Below the pieces are notes generated by a model. That model saw only the letters and a list, made by a program, of their open reading frames with translations. It ran no database searches and was not told the origin of the DNA. Both the position numbers and the translations under genes were made by a program. Of a stretch of 64,000 bases of DNA, positions 59,709-64,000 are shown in pieces (the stretch's first letter is position 1; every line of letters begins with the position of its first letter). The stretch comes from Wyeomyia smithii (lineage: Eukaryota > Arthropoda > Insecta > Diptera > Culicidae), in contig NC_073696.1 of the NCBI RefSeq assembly GCF_029784165.1, positions 28,239,570-28,303,569 of the forward strand, given 5' to 3'.

Positions 59709-60186
59709 TTGACCGCCACAATTTTTTTTTTGCTTAGTGTAGAATTTTATAAGAAGTAATTTTTACTCTACATGCTCAAATAAACAAATAATAAATAAAT
59801 ACAATATATTTATTCGTAAATTTAAAGATAAATTGAAAAATAAAATTCATTTGCGTACTTCTATATCTCTACGGATTTTGATTCACTGCTGTGCGGTCTT
59901 TAATCCAGTCTATATCGCGTGCGTGCGGATTTCGATTCAAAAGTGTACGGATTTCGGTTCAGACGAATAACTGCGTACGGATTTCGATTCAAAACATGTT
60001 CTATTTAAACATGATTTTTTCAAGTTACAGAGTAGTTTAAATCATTTCACTTGAAAATAGTGATAAAATATGAGAAGACCTAAAAGTTAACATGTCAGTT
60101 TAAAGCAATATGTAATTTCTTGATTTTATATTGACCGTTGAAGATTATCATGTGCTTAAGTGTACGGATTTCGATCCAGCACGGTA

Positions 60187-60323
60187 ATTGTGATTGTTTT
60201 TGAAACATAACCACGAACAACAACACGACTTCACACTGACACTGTGAACTCAAAACAAAAGTGTATTATCCATTGGTTGCCAACACGAAATGAGATTTAC
60301 TTAACGTACATTATCATGATATA
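60187..60323. other. Spacer between pogo-like shell and next MITE
   Basis: AT-rich sequence with no feature seen. Confidence 0.4.
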
Positions 60324-61103
60324 CAGTCACTCTACAATTATCGGAACTAATAAAATTGGAAAAATAATCAATCGGGTACCAATGTTTTACTAATTATTTC
60401 TGTATTCTGATGTGTACCTTCGATCAGCAATTCGTTTCACTACAACAGATGTGTATCAATCGGTCGAGAAGAAAAATAATGCTTACATAGCGAAAGGCAC
60501 AATTATAGGTCACTTTTGGCATTTAAGATCGCTTAGACTATAAAATCGTCAAAATCCATCACATACGTTATTTTACTACAGTGACAGCTTAAAAATAAGT
60601 TATTTTATTCAGTTTTGACTCGATGCATAACTCTGCAAAAGTAACAAAAATAATCGAATTTTGACTGACCCACAGTTGTTGATCACAAAATTCAACATTA
60701 TTACAATTATGGGTCACTTTGCTTAATGCACCGGGCGAGATTATTATTTCTCCCAGTTGGTCTCGAGGTACGACGCTGGCCTAACAAGCCAGTCGTCATA
60801 GGTTCGACTCGAAAGAAACTGTCGGTGTCAGTAGGATCATAGCGCTAGCCCCGCAATTATCCTGTACACTAAACAGTTGGCAGCGAAGTCTGTGTATAAT
60901 AAAAACAGAAGGTCAAGTTCCGAATCGGAATGTAGCACCAAGGCTTTGCTTTGCTTTTTAGTGACATTTGCAAATTTAAATCATTTCAATCGTATAAAAA
61001 TGCTGTAATTGAGTTTAAAAAAAACCACGACTGAAGAAAATTGCTCAGTTTAGTGTGAACAGACGTATTTTTGTGAAAATGACCCATAATGGCAGAGTGA
61101 CTG
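60324..61103. mobile_element. Pogo-type MITE (CAGTCACTCT ends), carrying a SINE
   Basis: The left end CAGTCACTCTACAATTAT and the complement of the right end (CAGTCACTCTGCCATTAT) match with two differences. TA flanks both ends (60322-60323 and 61104-61105). No transposase is present. The tRNA-Val-type SINE at 60750-60955 is inserted inside, leaving about 570 bp of MITE sequence. Words such as gggtcactt and gacccat recur inside. Confidence 0.8.
60750..60955 (+). mobile_element. tRNA-Val-type SINE, copy 2
   Basis: Collinear with copy 1 (34341-34556), same orientation. It has the same CTAACAA anticodon-type loop and the same 3' end (aatgtagcaccaaggctttg). About 10 bases are deleted after box B compared with copy 1. 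Confidence 0.8.
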
Positions 61104-61512
61104 TACGGAATGAAATATTTTAGTGTCTAGCAAAAATGAGAGAACGACATAACTGGAAGAAGAAACCGGCATCCGTTTACAACCAGGGTTGCAACTAAGT
61201 TTCAAACGAAAATCGAAATTTGGTTTTGAAATTGCAAAACTTTGCGCGAAATGTTAAGAGATGATTTTTGTCGAGACAACGCAATCAGGCCAAAATCTCA
61301 TTTATTGTCTGATGTCTGAAATATTAGTCTGTTTATTAGGTGCGCAATCAGAAATATGGCAAAATATGATGGTCTGGCATAATGGCAACATTCCTTAATA
61401 TATTGGTATAAAAAAAGTAGGAGGTTGTATCCAAGACACGACCGACGTAGAACTACGTACAGTATTAAGGGAGGATTTCTTGATAATTGGAAAATTGGGT
61501 GTTCAGAGAAAG
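61104..61512. other. AT-rich intergenic sequence
   Basis: Nothing recognisable apart from the flanking TA of the MITE to the left. Confidence 0.35.
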
Positions 61513-61860
61513 GTGAAGTGTTCAGGCATTTGGGCTATTAATTAAGGTATATTTGAAGATGTATTTTGTGTACCGTGGGTGCAAATATAGTGAGTATTAC
61601 GCTATGGGCACTGTTTTTCAACTGGTGGTACGTTTTTCTCAGCTTCTTCTAAACCAATTTGGCTAAAATTTTACAAGCAGCTGTAAAAAAAATTAAGCCA
61701 AATCGGTGCAGTAGATGCTGAGAAAAACGTACCATCAGTTGAAAAACATGGTTTCAAGGGAAACGATGCGTAATACTCACTATTTGTATCCAACACATGC
61801 AAATTATATCTCCAAATATACCTCAATCGATAGGCAAAATACTCGAACACATCACTCTAC
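61513..61860. mobile_element. Fold-back hairpin with about 150-170-bp arms
   Basis: The arms share tttttcaactg(g/a)tggtacg, gtttttctcagc, gtgagtattacgc and aggtatatttg(a/g)agat as inverted copies. The centre contains ttacaagcagctgtaa, itself palindromic. Almost the whole 350 bp would fold as one hairpin. An 87-codon plus-strand frame here (61715-61978) is incidental. Confidence 0.75.
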
Positions 61861-62153
61861 TCTAAACATCCGAAAAAATACCGGATTTTTTTATTTTTCA
61901 AACTTCCAATGTACAGTACTAGACAAAAAAAAGTTCGCACCCGCTATCCTAATGTTAAACTCCCTGTATCTTTTTTAATATAAGGTATATGAACGCGATG
62001 AATTCGGATAAGTTGCATAATTGTAATTAACCCTCTAGTGCCCAGTGCCGCCTTTAGACAAACCTCTAAAAAGCCTCAATAAGGACTTAAAAATGTTTAT
62101 AAGGCTTTATAGTGATTTTTTCATAGTCCGTCTAAAAATTAATTTGGGCACTA

Positions 62154-63248
62154 TAGGCAAACTTCGATATAAGGTACATTTAGAATTTTAATTTGTACTT
62201 TATATCGAATTGTACCTTAAATCGAATCATGAAACGTTTTCAACAATAGGGCTTCAAACACTTTATTTTGTTGTCTTTTGTATACGTATAGTTTATTTTG
62301 GAAATAGAATCCAACTATAAGTGTGAATCACCTCGTTTTAAGTACAATTCAAATCACATAGTTTTTTTTGCTCTTTAGAAGACTTTTAATCACGTCCAAA
62401 AAATATGTAGTCTAGAGCATTAAAAGGTGAAAAAAAAATTCAAGCCGTTATGTTATTATTACTAGTTTTTATTTACCATTTATTTCCAAACATTCACATT
62501 TTTATCGAAACTACTTCTCATTTTCTTCTTCTTGTTGTTTTTCAATTTTGGTCCGATGTATAAGAACCATGAATATCTGCTTACGCATTGAGATCTTTTT
62601 CAATTATTTCTCCGTCCTTTAGGATTTCGAAACTTTCATTTTCCTCATTGAAAATGATCGTTTGAACTAATTTTTCACATTACACATAAAAGTGACCCAG
62701 AAATGCACTTTGCATAGTGGTTTAAAACGTGAAAAATGTGATCTTTAACCTTTTGAGTGTAAAATTGCCATTTGAATGCTATAGTGTTATCGACAAGTTT
62801 TATTATATCTTAAGGAGAAACTTTTGATGCAAATAGATTTTTGATTAATCGGTCTAAGAGTGAGATGAAAATTTTATTTATTTTTATTACTTATAAAATC
62901 AAAGTGAAATCTTAAGCAAAGTTGTAGGTCTTATGTAGAAAAACAAAAATTTACTGAAGACACTTTGATTCTATCTCATGAAAATAGACCACATACAGGT
63001 AGTTTTATACACGCACATTTTCGAAATGTCTAAAAAAACAAATACCAATTAACATTTTGGGGTGTGATTCAGGGCTACTATGTTCTTTAGACATGTTTTC
63101 ATATTTGAAAAATACATTATTCTGCCGAACATACTTTAAGCATATTTTCAATTTTGCGTAGGTTCTATGACGTTTTTGATAAAAATGCTCTTTTTTAAAT
63201 CAAAACATGTTTCAGCTGAGAGGGTGTTCAAGTGCGGTTTATGAAAAA
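62154..63248 (+). repeat. 1.1-kb dispersed repeat, copy B
   Basis: The second copy of the repeat at 39014-40110, same orientation, starting after TA with TAGGCAAACTTCGATATAAG. Small indels distinguish the copies. The boundaries at both ends are sharp in the comparison. Confidence 0.85.
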
Positions 63249-63520
63249 AAAAATCACAAGAAGGTTGTATGCAAAGCCACGACCGCAAGGTTGAAGTATA
63301 ATACTTTTACAAGAAAGATAACCTGGCTGCTTGCGTGTCAGTCATTTTTTCTAGTAAATAAACGTTGACCGTTCATTGGCAGTATTGTAATTTCTTTTTG
63401 TCTGATATTTTGAATGAAGTTCATTGGATATTTTTAAATTTTGTGCAAATGAGAAGTTGAAGTGCTGCCGAATTGTAATATGCACATTTAATACGACATC
63501 ATTAAACGGAAACGGAACAA

Positions 63521-63683
63521 AGGCTACGGTTATGCAGAACGCGAATGCCGGCGCGATGCGATTCGCCTTACCGTGGTGAAATGTACAGCTTTTTTTAAGG
63601 CGAAGTAGAGCTATACATTTCAACAGATTTCGTCTTGCCGAATCGCATCGCGCCGTTATTTGCGTTCTGCATGACCGTAGCCA
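63521..63683. mobile_element. 163-bp GC-rich hairpin MITE
   Basis: The left arm (aggctacggttatgcagaac, then gcgatgcgattcg) and the right arm (complement: tggctacggtcatgcagaac, then gcgatgcgattcg) pair over about 70 bp around a short loop. No coding capacity. The size and structure resemble the hairpin at 36239-36362, but the sequence differs. Confidence 0.8.
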
Positions 63684-64000
63684 AACACTAAGCGACGCAA
63701 ACACGTAATAATAGTCAGAGTATGCATGTAGATGAAGATAATTAACTTTGGATTATAGCGCAAAACGAGAAAATATTAACTCTTCAAATAATCATTTGTG
63801 TTCTTCAAATTTCAGTTGTTCAATTTAATATCCGTTGAAATGTTTGTTTATTATCTGATGAAGCTCTTATATAGGCCAAATGATGCATTCCCAATTTACT
63901 AGGTCCATAACTCTGCCGACCGTGCTTGGGAAAGCTGTTACCCCCTCCCCTGTTCATTCTCCAGTCCCCCCTCACCCCAGGCTTCACCCGGACGGATCTC
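63684..64000. other. Window edge, unidentified
   Basis: On the minus strand a TATATAAG box (top strand about 63868-63875) lies downstream of GC-rich sequence that runs to the window edge. This could be the promoter part of an LTR or gene extending beyond 64000. No open frame supports it. Confidence 0.25.

Larger units (their letters stand above)
45071..60184 (+). mobile_element. Pogo-like DNA transposon, outermost shell of a four-level nest
   Basis: The left terminus CCGTGCTGGATCGAAA (45071) and the complement of the right terminus (ending 60184) match over about 24 bp with three mismatches. Both ends are flanked by TA (45069-45070 and 60185-60186). Subterminal copies of the motif tacggatttcgatt occur at about 45475 and 45514 and at 59865-59995. 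The element keeps only the start of a transposase gene (45573). Of its 15.1 kb, about 12.9 kb is later insertion: a LINE that itself holds a hAT-like element and a Jockey element. Confidence 0.75.

Overview
The window reads as a nuclear, AT-rich, repeat-dominated insect genome segment, most likely from a mosquito (Culicidae). This is inferred from spliced coding exons with short GT-AG introns, tRNA-derived SINEs, many MITE-like inverted-repeat elements, several LINE clades, and a dispersed repeat with internal TG/CA runs that I recognise from culicine genomes. There is no sign of bacterial organisation and no CRISPR array.

Only one host gene is supported. Its exons lie at 6378-6528, probably 6896-6925, then 21856-21954, 22021-22152, 22218-22901 and 22962-23039, all on the + strand. 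It encodes a charged, coiled-coil-rich protein that I do not recognise. Its start lies upstream of what I can identify. Its roughly 15 kb intron is filled with repeats: two arrays of a 7-bp satellite, a nested hairpin MITE, a 1-kb-offset duplication and long T-rich degenerate tracts. A 9-bp satellite (905-3515) lies upstream of the gene. A poly(A)-tailed LINE fragment sits directly behind its polyadenylation signal.

From 23 to 45 kb the sequence is a mosaic of broken mobile elements. In order these are an I-like LINE tail, a near-complete pogo/Tigger-type DNA transposon with one nonsense codon (29523-32026) that appears to split a SINE, a decayed LOA/R1-like LINE, a tRNA-Val-type SINE, several inverted-repeat elements, and a large fold-back (36945-38955) whose right arm carries a solo LTR (38310-38799).

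The most striking structure is a four-level nest at 45071-60184. A pogo-like element (terminal repeats flanked by TA) contains a minus-strand zinc-knuckle LINE. That LINE is split inside its reverse transcriptase by a 9.5 kb hAT-like element with a perfect 8-bp target duplication (ATGAACAG). The hAT-like element in turn carries a full-length Jockey-clade retrotransposon with an 11-bp target duplication, an intact 886-residue ORF2 and an ORF1 interrupted by one TGA at a zinc-knuckle cysteine position. The insertion order can be read directly from the sequence.

The last 4 kb hold a pogo-type MITE carrying a second SINE copy, two fold-back hairpins and a second copy of a 1.1 kb dispersed repeat first seen at 39 kb. 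All family names come from motif recognition, not from database searches.
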